From Cyanosarcina radialis HA8281-LM2 (lineage in GTDB: Bacteria; Cyanobacteriota; Cyanobacteriia; Cyanobacteriales; CCAP-1448), in the NCBI GenBank assembly GCA_019359615.1, contig JAHHHA010000024.1:1-64000 (forward strand): a stretch of 64,000 bases of DNA, written 5' to 3'. Under the pieces are notes generated by a model. It searched no databases and was not told the DNA's origin. It saw only the letters and a program-made list of their open reading frames with translations. A program made the translations under genes and the position numbers. Of this stretch, positions 24,087 to 33,380 are shown in pieces (position 1 is the stretch's first letter; every line of letters begins with the position of its first letter).

Positions 24087-26030
24087 CTAAGCTTCTAACC
24101 AGGATTGGAACATTAATACGGCCCAGAGATAATGATGCCATTGGCGATCGCCTGCTAGATGTTCTTGCCATTTCTGTTGGATGGGTTCGGGATGGAAGAA
24201 TCCCTCTTGCCGCAATCGAGTCGGATCTAACAACGCTGATGCCCAATCTTTGAGAGGACCGCGCAACCAGCTATCGATTGGTACGCCAAATCCGACTTTA
24301 GGACGCTCGACTAGTTGGGGCGGTACGTATTTATATAGCACCTGACGCAACAACCACTTACCTTGCAGTTGACGCATTTTCATCGACATGGGAATCTGCC
24401 AAGCGAATTCTACCAGCCGATGGTCTAACAGCGGGGCGCGAGATTCTAAACTGACCCCCATACTGGCCCTGTCTACCTTGACCATTACGTTGTCTGGTAG
24501 ATAGGTAATCAGGTCGAGGTACATCATCCGTTGGGTAAATTCTGGTAAGCTGGCCCAGTGTTGGCGATCGCTAAAAGCAATTCTGGGTTCGGAACTACCG
24601 ATGACTAATGCTTCTGGCTTTTTCCAGTGAGAAACAAAGCGGTGACAGATAGCTTCTGGCTCGGAGATAGCTAAAACTTCAGCTAGTTTGCATAGTTGTT
24701 CGGCGGCGCGGGAATATCTGAGTTTGGCTGGCAATAAATTCCCCAATTTAGTCGAACCGCCATTCTCATTTTGGGGTGCGATCGCGTATAAACCTCGGCT
24801 GGCAACTTGTCGCAGGTGCGGTGGCATCCAATTCATTTTTTCCCAGACGCTCAGGCCGTCAAAATAGCGTTCGTAACCAGCAAAGAGTTCGTCGCCGCCA
24901 TCGCCAGAAAGGCTGACGGTAACGCGATCTCTGGCCAGTTGAGATACTAAAAATGTCGGAATTGCTGAAGGATCGCCAAAGGGTTCGTCGTACAGAACTG
25001 GGAGTTGGGGAATGACTCCCATGGCTTGGTCAGGCGTGACGTAAAGTTCGGTGTGGTCTGTGCCTAGATGCTGGGCTACCGCTTTGGCGTACTGGGCTTC
25101 GTTGTATGCTTGCTCGTGAAAGCCAATGGTAAAAGTTTTCACTGGCTGGCTGCTTTGACTTTGCATCAGCGCCACTACTGTAGAAGAGTCGATTCCCCCT
25201 GAGAGGAACGCACCCAGCGGCACGTCTGAGATCGTGCGCATTCCCACCGCCTCTTTGAGTAATGCTTCCATTTCGGCGACGGCTTCAGCTTCGGAACCAG
25301 CAAACGGTTCGGCGGTGCCCGATTGGGCGGCTTCCTTGGCAGACCAATAAGGAATGGGACTTTGACGGCCATCTGTACCGTTCCAACTGAGGAGCGTTCC
25401 TGGGGGTAACTTATAAATGTCTCGATAAATGGAATGAGGCGCGGGAATGTACCTCAAACGCAAAAGCAAAGTTAAAGCATCGCGGTTAATTTCGGCTTGG
25501 AATTCTGGATGAGATTTGAGGGCTTTTAACTCGGAAGCAAACATCAAAGTTTGCCCCACCCAACCGTAATATAAGGGCTTTTCTCCCAGGCGATCGCGTC
25601 CTAAATGCAACACTCGCTCATGGGTATCCCATAAAGCAAAAGCAAACATCCCGTTGAAGCGCTTAACTGCTCCCTCTACTCCCCACTGGCAAAAACTGGC
25701 GAGCATCACTTCGGTGTCGGAATGACCCCGAAAGCGGTATCCTAGCGATTTCAATTCTTTCTGTAATTCTAAAAAGTTGTAGATCTCGCCATTAAAAACG
25801 ATGACATAGCGATCTCCTGCCGATACCATCGGTTGATGTCCTTCTGGTGAGAGGTCTACGATTGCCAATCTTCTATGCCCGAGAGCGATTCCGGCTGCTT
25901 CATCTACCCAAACGCCGCCATCATCCGGCCCTCGATGCAGCAGGGCATCTGACATGGCTCTAGCAATAGAACGTAGCCTGTCATTGCTAAACGATCGAGA
26001 TCTTTGCCAAAAACCAGTGATGCCACACAT
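24087..26030 (-). CDS. asnB: Asparagine synthase (glutamine-hydrolysing)
   Basis: 647 residues. It begins MCGITGFW, so Cys2 is the glutaminase nucleophile; family motifs GHRRLAIVDLS and NGEIYNF follow in the class II amidotransferase domain (2-215). The C-terminal synthetase domain has the ATP-binding PP-loop SGGIDSSTV and SGDGGDELFAGYERY. AsnB paralogues in polysaccharide clusters often amidate a sugar acid or another metabolite rather than make free asparagine, so the true acceptor is uncertain. It lies between two GT4 genes on the same strand. Confidence 0.95.
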   Translation of the reverse strand: MCGITGFWQRSRSFSNDRLRSIARAMSDALLHRGPDDGGVWVDEAAGIALGHRRLAIVDLSPEGHQPMVSAGDRYVIVFNGEIYNFLELQKELKSLGYRFRGHSDTEVMLASFCQWGVEGAVKRFNGMFAFALWDTHERVLHLGRDRLGEKPLYYGWVGQTLMFASELKALKSHPEFQAEINRDALTLLLRLRYIPAPHSIYRDIYKLPPGTLLSWNGTDGRQSPIPYWSAKEAAQSGTAEPFAGSEAEAVAEMEALLKEAVGMRTISDVPLGAFLSGGIDSSTVVALMQSQSSQPVKTFTIGFHEQAYNEAQYAKAVAQHLGTDHTELYVTPDQAMGVIPQLPVLYDEPFGDPSAIPTFLVSQLARDRVTVSLSGDGGDELFAGYERYFDGLSVWEKMNWMPPHLRQVASRGLYAIAPQNENGGSTKLGNLLPAKLRYSRAAEQLCKLAEVLAISEPEAICHRFVSHWKKPEALVIGSSEPRIAFSDRQHWASLPEFTQRMMYLDLITYLPDNVMVKVDRASMGVSLESRAPLLDHRLVEFAWQIPMSMKMRQLQGKWLLRQVLYKYVPPQLVERPKVGFGVPIDSWLRGPLKDWASALLDPTRLRQEGFFHPEPIQQKWQEHLAGDRQWHHYLWAVLMFQSWLEA

Positions 26031-26241
26031 TGGGGTGCAAAAAGAGGTGCGAATGGTAAACCGGAAAGGCAGAATACAGAATTCAGGAAACGCGACATGG
26101 CACGTCTCTACTACATTTCGGATAAAAATCTATCTTCCTCGATCGTCAATTCCGATTTTCGTAACAAAAGGCAAGAATCTTAAAATTACCTACAGCGAGT
26201 AGCTTTTTAAATCCTGCAACTTTTGGATTTTTGACTTCTTT

Positions 26242-27375
26242 TTAGGAACAAATTCCCAAAAGAGCCTTTTCGGTTTTGGTAACTAACTGACTGACTGAAA
26301 AGTTATCGACTATCCGCTGTCTGATCTGCTCTGACTTATACTGATTATTCCCAAGGCGATCGACTAAAGTATCAATGGCACTGGATAAAGCTTCAGGATC
26401 TTTTGGCGGCACCACTATCCCTAATTCACCGACGATCGAAGCTGAATCCCCCACATCCGTAACTATACAAGGGGTGCCGCAAGCCATGGCCTCGCCAATG
26501 ACGTTAGAAAATCCTTCGCCATTAGCCGATGCGGAAACAGCAATATCGATCGCATTTTGCACCGCTGGCATATCCGATCTAGCTCCTGCCCAAATAACTT
26601 TTTGAACTATTCCTAGTTCCTCAGTTAACTGCTGCAATTCCTGGGTGTAGTCTTCCGGACCGATGCCCACGCAGACAAATCTAATATTCTGTCTTTTTTG
26701 ACATCCTAATGCTGCTGCCTTCAAAAAGTTAGGATGATCTTTCATCAAATATAGTCTGCTCACTAACCCAATTAAAATTTCATCGTCTTTAATTCTCCAC
26801 TCCGATCGAACTCTTGCTCTTGCTTCTGAGTCGATTTTAAACTTTTCTGTATCGATGCCATTATGAATTACTATTGTCTTGGCAGCCGGATAACCTGCCC
26901 GCACGTGATAATCTTTGCCAGCATATGAATTGACGATAATCAGGTCAGCAAGCCGAGCAGTAAAACGCTCGATTTGAAATAGTAAAACCGACAACCAACC
27001 ATAGGTTTTAAATATATCTTCATAAGAACCGCGCAACCCTAGAACCATTTTAGTTGCCGGATAAAAAGGCTTTAATAAAGCAACAAGTAAGTTTGCTTCC
27101 CCTAAATATCCATGTAAAATATGTGGCTGTATTCGGTTCAGATGTTGTCGTAAAGACTGCATGAATTTAAATAAATCCCAACGCCCGCCTTTATCCAAAC
27201 AGATAGTTTTAATATTGCTATCTCTTAGATCTTTTTCTAAAGGGCCGTCAGGGTAAAAATATAAAACGGTGACATCGAATTTTTGTCTATCTAGACCTGT
27301 TACTAGTGTCACTAATTGTCTTTGAGCGCCAGCATAGTTAAGATCGCGAATCAGAAAAACAACTTTTTTGTTCAT
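26242..27375 (-). CDS. Glycosyltransferase family 4 (EPS cluster)
   Basis: 377 residues. RDLNYAGAQRQLVTLVTGL is the N-terminal acceptor loop; LIGLVSRLYLMKDHPNFLKAA and SANGEGFSNVIGEAMACG with PCIVTDVGDSASIVG form the donor-binding domain. It is related to the GT4 at 22796, as shown by the shared VTDVGDS.SIVGE signature, and they may act on consecutive linkages. The ATG at 27375 begins the first beta strand (KKVVFLIRDL). Confidence 0.92.
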   Translation of the reverse strand: MNKKVVFLIRDLNYAGAQRQLVTLVTGLDRQKFDVTVLYFYPDGPLEKDLRDSNIKTICLDKGGRWDLFKFMQSLRQHLNRIQPHILHGYLGEANLLVALLKPFYPATKMVLGLRGSYEDIFKTYGWLSVLLFQIERFTARLADLIIVNSYAGKDYHVRAGYPAAKTIVIHNGIDTEKFKIDSEARARVRSEWRIKDDEILIGLVSRLYLMKDHPNFLKAAALGCQKRQNIRFVCVGIGPEDYTQELQQLTEELGIVQKVIWAGARSDMPAVQNAIDIAVSASANGEGFSNVIGEAMACGTPCIVTDVGDSASIVGELGIVVPPKDPEALSSAIDTLVDRLGNNQYKSEQIRQRIVDNFSVSQLVTKTEKALLGICS

Positions 27376-27598
27376 TATTCGTTAAGCCTCTTGCCCAGGT
27401 CAATAACTTATTAATTCCATCTGCTTCTTCATTTTACTCAGGACAAGGTTTATCTCTTATTTATCTATTTTTATCTGCGTCATATAGCATTCCTAAATGA
27501 CTTGTGAGATAGCTGTCCCGGCTGTCACAGTGGCCAGGCTGGAAGCCTACCCTACAAGATTATTCGATCGCTCCATTTATGATGTCAGATTGCTCACC
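27376..27598. other. Spacer upstream of the GT4 gene
   Basis: No gene is seen in this 223-bp gap of the cluster. No terminator-like stem with a T-run was found, so read-through from the methyltransferases is possible. Confidence 0.3.
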
Positions 27599-28582
27599 TC
27601 ACCGCTTTGTCGCGATCAGAAAAATTCCAGAAACTGCCAAATCGCGACTATCTACATCTCGGAACTCGTCAGCAAATTTCGATCGATGAGAATCGACAAA
27701 AGCAATCGCCTGACGTTGTTTTTCTCGATCGATGTCGGCAAATTCTCGATGGGGCGAGATCTCTCCTACACTTACTAATTGCGTGACTAATAAAGAGTAG
27801 TCGATCGAGCTAGCCTGCTGCATTTCTGATAGTAATTCTCGGTATCGATGGATTAACATTCGATTGGGACGACCGACATTACGCGACATCAGACGATAAA
27901 TTGGTGTAGGAATTTCTAAAAAAGTTAGTTCGTGATGTTCTGGTGTATACAAACCATGATCGCGAAAATCTATTTTATGTAACAGTCGTCCTCCAGGCTT
28001 GAGGCACTCTATCATATATGGCAAAGCATCTAAGGGATTGTAAAGATGTTCGAGAACGTCGCGAGAAACAATAAAGTCATAAATTTGACCGCGAGTTCGA
28101 GCGCATTTTTGAAAATAAATTTCTGCTGGTTCTCCAACTACCCAATTAATTCCTGCTAGGGCCTGTTCGTTCCATACATTCTCAGTTTTGAACTCATCGA
28201 GATCGTATTTCTGGCTCAAAGCCGAGTAAATTTTAGCTTGCTGGTTGAAGTCTTTACGAGTCAAAAAGCGATCGATTAAATCTACTCGATCGCAGCCATC
28301 GCGCCGCATTAATAGCGATACTCCGGCATTATCCCCAGGCCCGATCTCAGCCACTACGCCGTAAAACTTTTGAAACGCACCATATTGCTTATAATCGTTA
28401 AATGCTTTTTCTATATATCTTACAGATTGGTCTTCAGAAAAATGTAAATGAGCGACTCCAGCCGTGGAACTAATCATTCCCATTGCTAGCTTTGTACCCC
28501 AAAATACATCGTCGGCTACAAAAGCCGCAGATTTGAGCATCGGCCAGCGGTTAATTATTTTTTTAGCTGTTTGCTTCAGCAT
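27599..28582 (-). CDS. SAM-dependent methyltransferase, EPS paralogue 1
   Basis: 327 residues with a class I fold: VAEIGPGDNAGVSLLMRR is the SAM-binding motif I, VDLIDRF ends with the acidic residue of motif II, and YDFIVSRDVLEHLYNPLDALPYMIECLKPGGRLLHKID spans motifs IV-VI. It has about three quarters identity to the next gene over its whole length by eye. It probably methylates a sugar or glycan intermediate. Tandem duplication is clear. Confidence 0.88.
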   Translation of the reverse strand: MLKQTAKKIINRWPMLKSAAFVADDVFWGTKLAMGMISSTAGVAHLHFSEDQSVRYIEKAFNDYKQYGAFQKFYGVVAEIGPGDNAGVSLLMRRDGCDRVDLIDRFLTRKDFNQQAKIYSALSQKYDLDEFKTENVWNEQALAGINWVVGEPAEIYFQKCARTRGQIYDFIVSRDVLEHLYNPLDALPYMIECLKPGGRLLHKIDFRDHGLYTPEHHELTFLEIPTPIYRLMSRNVGRPNRMLIHRYRELLSEMQQASSIDYSLLVTQLVSVGEISPHREFADIDREKQRQAIAFVDSHRSKFADEFRDVDSRDLAVSGIFLIATKR

Positions 28583-28620
28583 TTATCAACTAATATTCAA
28601 TGCCAATTACTAGTTTTTCT

Positions 28621-28657
28621 CTCCCCATCTCCCCATCTCCCCATCTCCCCATCTCCC
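28621..28657. repeat. CCCCATCT tandem repeat between the methyltransferases
   Basis: Four to five CCCCATCTC units fill the short spacer, as in the 7960-8067 spacer. This is a simple repeat, not a coding or CRISPR feature. Confidence 0.6.
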
Positions 28658-29644
28658 TCACCGCTTAGTCGCGATCAGAAAAACCCCAGAAACAGCCAAA
28701 TCGCGACTATCTACATCTCGAAACTCGTCAGCAAATTTCGATCGATGAGAATCGACAAATGCGATCGCCTGACGTTGCTGCTCTGGATCGATATTATCAA
28801 ATTCCTGATGGGGTAAGATATCTCCTACAGCTACTAAGTGAGTTACTAACAAAGAGTAATCGATCGCTCCAGACTGTTTCATTTCTGATAGTAAATTGCG
28901 ATAGCGATCGATCGTTATTCGGTTGGGGCGACCAGCGTTGCGCGACATCAAACGATAAATGGGAGTGGGAATTTCTAGAAAAGTTAGTTCGTGATGTTCT
29001 GGCGTATACAAACCATGATCGCGGCAATCGATTTTATGCAATAACTTGCCACCTGGTTTGAGGCAGGCGACCATATATCGTAAAGTATCTAAGGGATTGT
29101 AAAGATGCTCTAGCACGGCGCGGGAAATAATAAAGTCATAAATTCCGCCGCGATTTTGGGCGCATTTTTGAAAGTAAATTTCTGCTGGTTCTCCTACTCG
29201 CCAATCGATTCCAGCTAAGGCTTTTTCGTCCCACTCATCTTTAGTTTTAAATTCGTCGAGCTGGTATTGCTGGCTCAAAGCTGAATAAATTTTAGCTTGC
29301 TGTTGTGAGTCTCGATGGCTCAAAAATCTGTCGATCAAATCTACTCGATCGCAGCCATCTTTTCGCATTAATAGTGCCACCCCAGCATTATCGCCAGGTC
29401 CGAGTTCGGCAACCGAACCATAGAACTTATCGACAGTTCCATATTTTTTGTAATCGGCAAATACCTCTTCTATATAGCTCAAAGATTCCGATTCAGATAA
29501 ATTTAAATGAGTTGCTCCGGTATCGGAACCGATGGTTCCAGTTGCTAGCTTTAGCCCCCAAATTAGATCGTCCGCTACAAAAGCTGCTGATTTTACCATC
29601 GGCCAGCGACTAACTAGGTTTTTAACTGTTTGTTTGATCGTCAT
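28658..29644 (-). CDS. SAM-dependent methyltransferase, EPS paralogue 2
   Basis: About 328 residues; motif I VAELGPGDNAGVALLMRK, VDLIDRF, and YDFIISRAVLEHLYNPLDTLRYM as in paralogue 1. I chose the ATG at 29644 because GAGGAG lies four bases upstream and it aligns with paralogue 1; an in-frame ATG at 29656 adds four residues. The upstream polymerase gene stops at 29656, so the genes nearly touch. The last 35 residues are almost identical in both copies. Confidence 0.88.
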   Translation of the reverse strand: MTIKQTVKNLVSRWPMVKSAAFVADDLIWGLKLATGTIGSDTGATHLNLSESESLSYIEEVFADYKKYGTVDKFYGSVAELGPGDNAGVALLMRKDGCDRVDLIDRFLSHRDSQQQAKIYSALSQQYQLDEFKTKDEWDEKALAGIDWRVGEPAEIYFQKCAQNRGGIYDFIISRAVLEHLYNPLDTLRYMVACLKPGGKLLHKIDCRDHGLYTPEHHELTFLEIPTPIYRLMSRNAGRPNRITIDRYRNLLSEMKQSGAIDYSLLVTHLVAVGDILPHQEFDNIDPEQQRQAIAFVDSHRSKFADEFRDVDSRDLAVSGVFLIATKR

Positions 29645-29655
29645 TTGACTCCTCA

Positions 29656-31044
29656 CTAAGGCGATTTACTAGAAATTTTTTCAGCGCGATCGCTAGTTAT
29701 AGAAATCTTCGTTCCTACTGCTAGTAAGAATATAATTGATGCTAAAAAGATAAAATTAGATTGCAAGAATGTTTCTGGATCGGAAGATTGCAAACCGAAC
29801 CATATTTGAGACATGAGAGCATAAAAACATGGCATCCAAAATATATGTTTGAGGTTCTGCTCTAGAATTGTTTGCAAGTAACCACCGCTCCAACCATACA
29901 CCCAACAAGATATAATCAATCCCGGCCACCACAAACTATATATACCAAAAGCTAACAATCCCGTGGGAATTCCAAAATCAAAGCCGCCAGTAATGAGCAT
30001 AGTATTATAATACAGAATTGTTTGCGGCGGTTCCGAACCCATTAATCGATCGGGAAGCAAAGATAAAGCGCCATACAGTAAATCTAAGAACCATCGCAGA
30101 TCGTAATCATAACTTAAAGCGACATTGAGCGAGAAGAAAGGATAATAAAAATTCCCCATCAATCCATAAATATTGAAACCTTCGTCTTGACCGCTACCTT
30201 CAACTGATTCATTAAATTTTTCTATGACCGCATCAAAACCATCTGGAATTGCTGTCATGCCAGCAAAAACATTTTTACCATAAAATAAGAAGAGAGCCGT
30301 GAAGCAAACAAAAACAATACTAAATGCCCAAGGAACTTTTCGATATTTCTGAATGATTATTTGGTAAAATCCTAAAAAATAGAAGATTACGTCTAAACGT
30401 CCAGCCCTCATCAAGAAAGATATAATTGCCATTAATACTGAAATTATAAATAGAACGATGTAGATCGTTCTGTTTTTTTTCAGTTCTTCGTTTAATACAA
30501 AACCTATTAATAAGTAAGAGGCAAAAGCTGCACCGCCAATAAATCTAATGAAAAATCCCAGTTCGCCAGTTTTTACCTGCCCGCCTCTGACTTCTAATCC
30601 TTTCGTAATAGCAGTAGCAACTCCTCCCAAAGGAATGCTATAGATGTGAATTGATATTGCTACCAACAATAGTAATAAAACTGTGTATATCAATATCGGT
30701 AAAAAGCGGCGACTTCTAATAATTACTCGTTTGCCTAGTCTTCGAGCCGACTTGGCATAAAATCCAGTAATTATAAAAAAATATCCAGCGAAGATAGCAA
30801 CAGCAGTCTCCAAATTATTGGCATCGGCCCTGATATCTAACCAAACATCTGATACAGCATTTTCTGGATCGAAAGCAGTTAAAAATGCTGGGACAATATA
30901 CCAAAGAATAAAACCGATGTGAAAAAAAGTTAAAAAATCTGGCAGATCGTTCTTTTTCCTAACTAGCTCGACAAATATGATAATCAGGATTAAAGCGAAG
31001 TATGCAGAATCTAGAATCTCAGTCAACATAAAATCGACATTCAA
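29656..31044 (-). CDS. Wzy-like oligosaccharide repeat-unit polymerase
   Basis: 462 residues with about eleven to twelve hydrophobic segments and a large loop near residues 265-330 (SVEGSGQDEGFNIYGLMGNFYYPF), as in O-antigen/EPS polymerases. Sequence identity in this family is low and the call rests on topology, length and cluster position between a GT2 and methyltransferases. It would join lipid-linked repeat units at the periplasmic face. Confidence 0.75.
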   Translation of the reverse strand: MNVDFMLTEILDSAYFALILIIIFVELVRKKNDLPDFLTFFHIGFILWYIVPAFLTAFDPENAVSDVWLDIRADANNLETAVAIFAGYFFIITGFYAKSARRLGKRVIIRSRRFLPILIYTVLLLLLVAISIHIYSIPLGGVATAITKGLEVRGGQVKTGELGFFIRFIGGAAFASYLLIGFVLNEELKKNRTIYIVLFIISVLMAIISFLMRAGRLDVIFYFLGFYQIIIQKYRKVPWAFSIVFVCFTALFLFYGKNVFAGMTAIPDGFDAVIEKFNESVEGSGQDEGFNIYGLMGNFYYPFFSLNVALSYDYDLRWFLDLLYGALSLLPDRLMGSEPPQTILYYNTMLITGGFDFGIPTGLLAFGIYSLWWPGLIISCWVYGWSGGYLQTILEQNLKHIFWMPCFYALMSQIWFGLQSSDPETFLQSNFIFLASIIFLLAVGTKISITSDRAEKISSKSP

Positions 31045-31226
31045 TGAAGAGGCGGCAAGCAGGCTTCCCAGAGCATCGTTAGACTAAGCCTTGGACGGCT
31101 CTAGCTGATGGCAGATAGGAGGCATATTGAAAGAGACATCCCTAATTCACTGCTTAAGTATACCCCGCTTCAGCGGTGGGAGTATCAAATCAAGTCAAAA
31201 GTCAAAAGTCAACAATTGGTTTTCGG
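31045..31226. other. Spacer with possible solo IS200/IS605 end
   Basis: At 31151-31184 the sequence TTCAC...TACCCCGCT TC AGCGGTGGGAGTA forms a hairpin like subterminal IS200/IS605 ends (compare 8663-8700). No transposase lies nearby. The rest holds AGTCAAAAGTCAAAAGTCAA repeats. No gene is seen. Confidence 0.4.
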
Positions 31227-32192
31227 TCAACCTTTCAAGATCCCCGCCATACCTAGTCGATAGGCCAGATATCCGGCTGGTAAAGCTATAGTCCAAAGGA
31301 TTCTACCAAGATTAGTTTCGATCGCTTGCCATTGTTTTAAGATGGAAATCTTTAAGTGAAAGCAGTTTCTACTATAGTTAATCGCCGAGCGGAAAAACAA
31401 CCAAGGGCTAACTATAAACCAATCGTTCTCTTCATTTAATACTGCTAAATGAGCCAGCCTGCGTCCTAAAGCGTTACGCTCTGGATTGCCACCATGTCCT
31501 TGAGATATTTCTTCAATCCAAAAAGTTCTTAAAGCTTCGTTGACATACCGAGTTTTATACTTTTTAGCAATTTTATTCCAAACTAAGCTTTCTGGAATGT
31601 ATGTCTTTTTGATGTTCTCTGGAAAAGGAAATTTTTTTAAAACCTCGGTTCGATGAAATCCCCACTTTTCTCCAGTAACTTTATATTTATAGTAAATCTC
31701 TAGAGCATTGGAATCAGTGACATCAAATGGAAAGCCCTGACCGACCAAGTTTCCATGCTGATCTTGACACAGACAAGTAACAGCCGAAAATTGCTCTTTT
31801 TGCTCTGCTGGAATTGCATCCCAATGATCTTTAAATCTCTCTAGAGCTTGTGGAATGCAGCCATCATCAGAGTCAAGATTGAGAAATAGTTGTCCTTTAG
31901 CTTCCATTACCCCTCGGTTAAAAGCTGTATGCTTGCCTCCATTTTCTTTATAAAAATACCGAATGGGGAACAGATTTTCTTTTTGCCATTTCTCTACTAG
32001 TTCCCGGATGTTTTCGGTCGAACCATCGTCAACTACTAGCCATTCAAAACTGCGATAAGTTTGGGACTTCAAGCTATCATAAACTCGATGCAACTTATAT
32101 CCACGATTATAGATAGCAGTAAAAACTGTAAATAAATACTGGTAATTGCTATCTGTTAATAATGGTTCGACTTGTTTTTCTTGCACGGCCAA
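31227..32192 (-). CDS. Glycosyltransferase family 2
   Basis: 321 residues, GT-A fold. It has the GT2 start FTVFTAIYNRGYKLHRVYDSL, EWLVVDDGSTENI (first Asp pair), and the metal-binding LNLDSDDGC (about 108-116), followed by VTCLCQD. Its C-terminus has a hydrophobic stretch (WTIALPAGYLAYRLGMAG), perhaps a membrane association. It transfers a sugar from a nucleotide donor to a growing repeat unit. Confidence 0.92.
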   Translation of the reverse strand: MAVQEKQVEPLLTDSNYQYLFTVFTAIYNRGYKLHRVYDSLKSQTYRSFEWLVVDDGSTENIRELVEKWQKENLFPIRYFYKENGGKHTAFNRGVMEAKGQLFLNLDSDDGCIPQALERFKDHWDAIPAEQKEQFSAVTCLCQDQHGNLVGQGFPFDVTDSNALEIYYKYKVTGEKWGFHRTEVLKKFPFPENIKKTYIPESLVWNKIAKKYKTRYVNEALRTFWIEEISQGHGGNPERNALGRRLAHLAVLNEENDWFIVSPWLFFRSAINYSRNCFHLKISILKQWQAIETNLGRILWTIALPAGYLAYRLGMAGILKG

Positions 32193-32240
32193 AATCTCTC
32201 TCTTTCAATAAAATTATCGATGATTCTGAACTCCTGTATT

Positions 32241-33380
32241 CTATTTACGTGTTTGAGCGATCGTCTCACTAATTAATGATTCCCATTTAGCTACAATTTC
32301 TTTCAAGCTAAACCGTTCTCTTATTTCTGGCGCGCGGGCAGCGAAACGCTGCCGTTCTGCTTCATCAGACATCAAACGGCTCATTGCAGCAGCTAGGGCT
32401 GAGACATCATCAGTCGGGACTAAAATGCCATCAATGCCATCGCGAATAATTTCTCGCGGGCCGCTGGGGCAATCGGTGGAAATGACTGGTAGCCCGCAAG
32501 AGAGGGCTTCAAATAAAACTGTTGGCAACCCTTCCCAGTGAGAAGACATCACAAATAGCTGGGAATGTTTGAAAATCGCAAAAGGGTTATTAGTAACTCC
32601 AGGAAAAACTACTCGATTATTTAAATCAAAATCGTCTTTGAGTTTTTCCAGTTCTGCTTGGAGATGTCCTTCACCAAATATTAGTAGCTGCCAATCTGGA
32701 TACTTGTCAGCTATAGTTTTAAATGCCTTTAATAGTAAAGGAAAATTCTTTTGCTTGACTAATCTGCCCATCGCTACCAGCCATTTTTTATCTGGATCTA
32801 CACCGCTCGGTAATCGATCGAGAATTAGTTCGTCATAATTAATCGGCGTGAGGGGATTGTAGATAACTGCTCTTTTCCGCGCGGGCAACCAAGCAAAATC
32901 GTTATCTACTCCATCGCTCACGCTCACGACTTTATGGGCTAATGGAAAGGTTATACGGATCGAATAATACCACAAGGCACTCTGCAAAGCTTGAATGCTG
33001 GCTTGCTCGTTAGCAATAACTATAAACCTAGTAGCAATTAAAGCAACTAAGGTGAGTACGCTCGTAGCAGATAGAAAGCTAATGACGACATCGGGCTGTA
33101 GAGCATGAATGGCTCGCCTCAAAATCAAACCGCGATGGAAATTATTCCACAAGGCTTGAGCTAAGTTGGAAGATGGAGAGCTAATGTCTAGAGCTAATCT
33201 CCGAACTCCATCAGGAAGCTGGTAAAAATCGTGTTCTACCCCAGTTAGAGTAATGACATCAACCTGATAACCTTTTTCGAGAAATCCTCGCGCCAGTAAA
33301 ACCAGCGCCCGCTCTGCACCTCCAGACGATAGAGATGGAGTTACTAATGTTATTCGTTTAGTAGTTTGACCCGGACTCAC
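32241..33380 (-). CDS. Glycosyltransferase family 4 (GT4, EPS cluster)
   Basis: 379 residues. It has the acceptor loop TPSLSSGGAERALVLLARG, AMGRLVKQKNFPLLLKAF, and the E(x7)E donor site SSHWEGLPTVLFEALSCG followed by PVISTDCPSGPREIIRDG. It overlaps the upstream flippase gene by 23 nt, so the pair is probably co-translated. Confidence 0.93.
   Translation of the reverse strand: MSPGQTTKRITLVTPSLSSGGAERALVLLARGFLEKGYQVDVITLTGVEHDFYQLPDGVRRLALDISSPSSNLAQALWNNFHRGLILRRAIHALQPDVVISFLSATSVLTLVALIATRFIVIANEQASIQALQSALWYYSIRITFPLAHKVVSVSDGVDNDFAWLPARKRAVIYNPLTPINYDELILDRLPSGVDPDKKWLVAMGRLVKQKNFPLLLKAFKTIADKYPDWQLLIFGEGHLQAELEKLKDDFDLNNRVVFPGVTNNPFAIFKHSQLFVMSSHWEGLPTVLFEALSCGLPVISTDCPSGPREIIRDGIDGILVPTDDVSALAAAMSRLMSDEAERQRFAARAPEIRERFSLKEIVAKWESLISETIAQTRK

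Noticed and set aside
23932-24246. 104-codon minus-strand frame
   Set aside because: It runs through the GTAGGTTGGGTT palindrome and into the 3' end of asnB in another frame; translation reflects the repeat.
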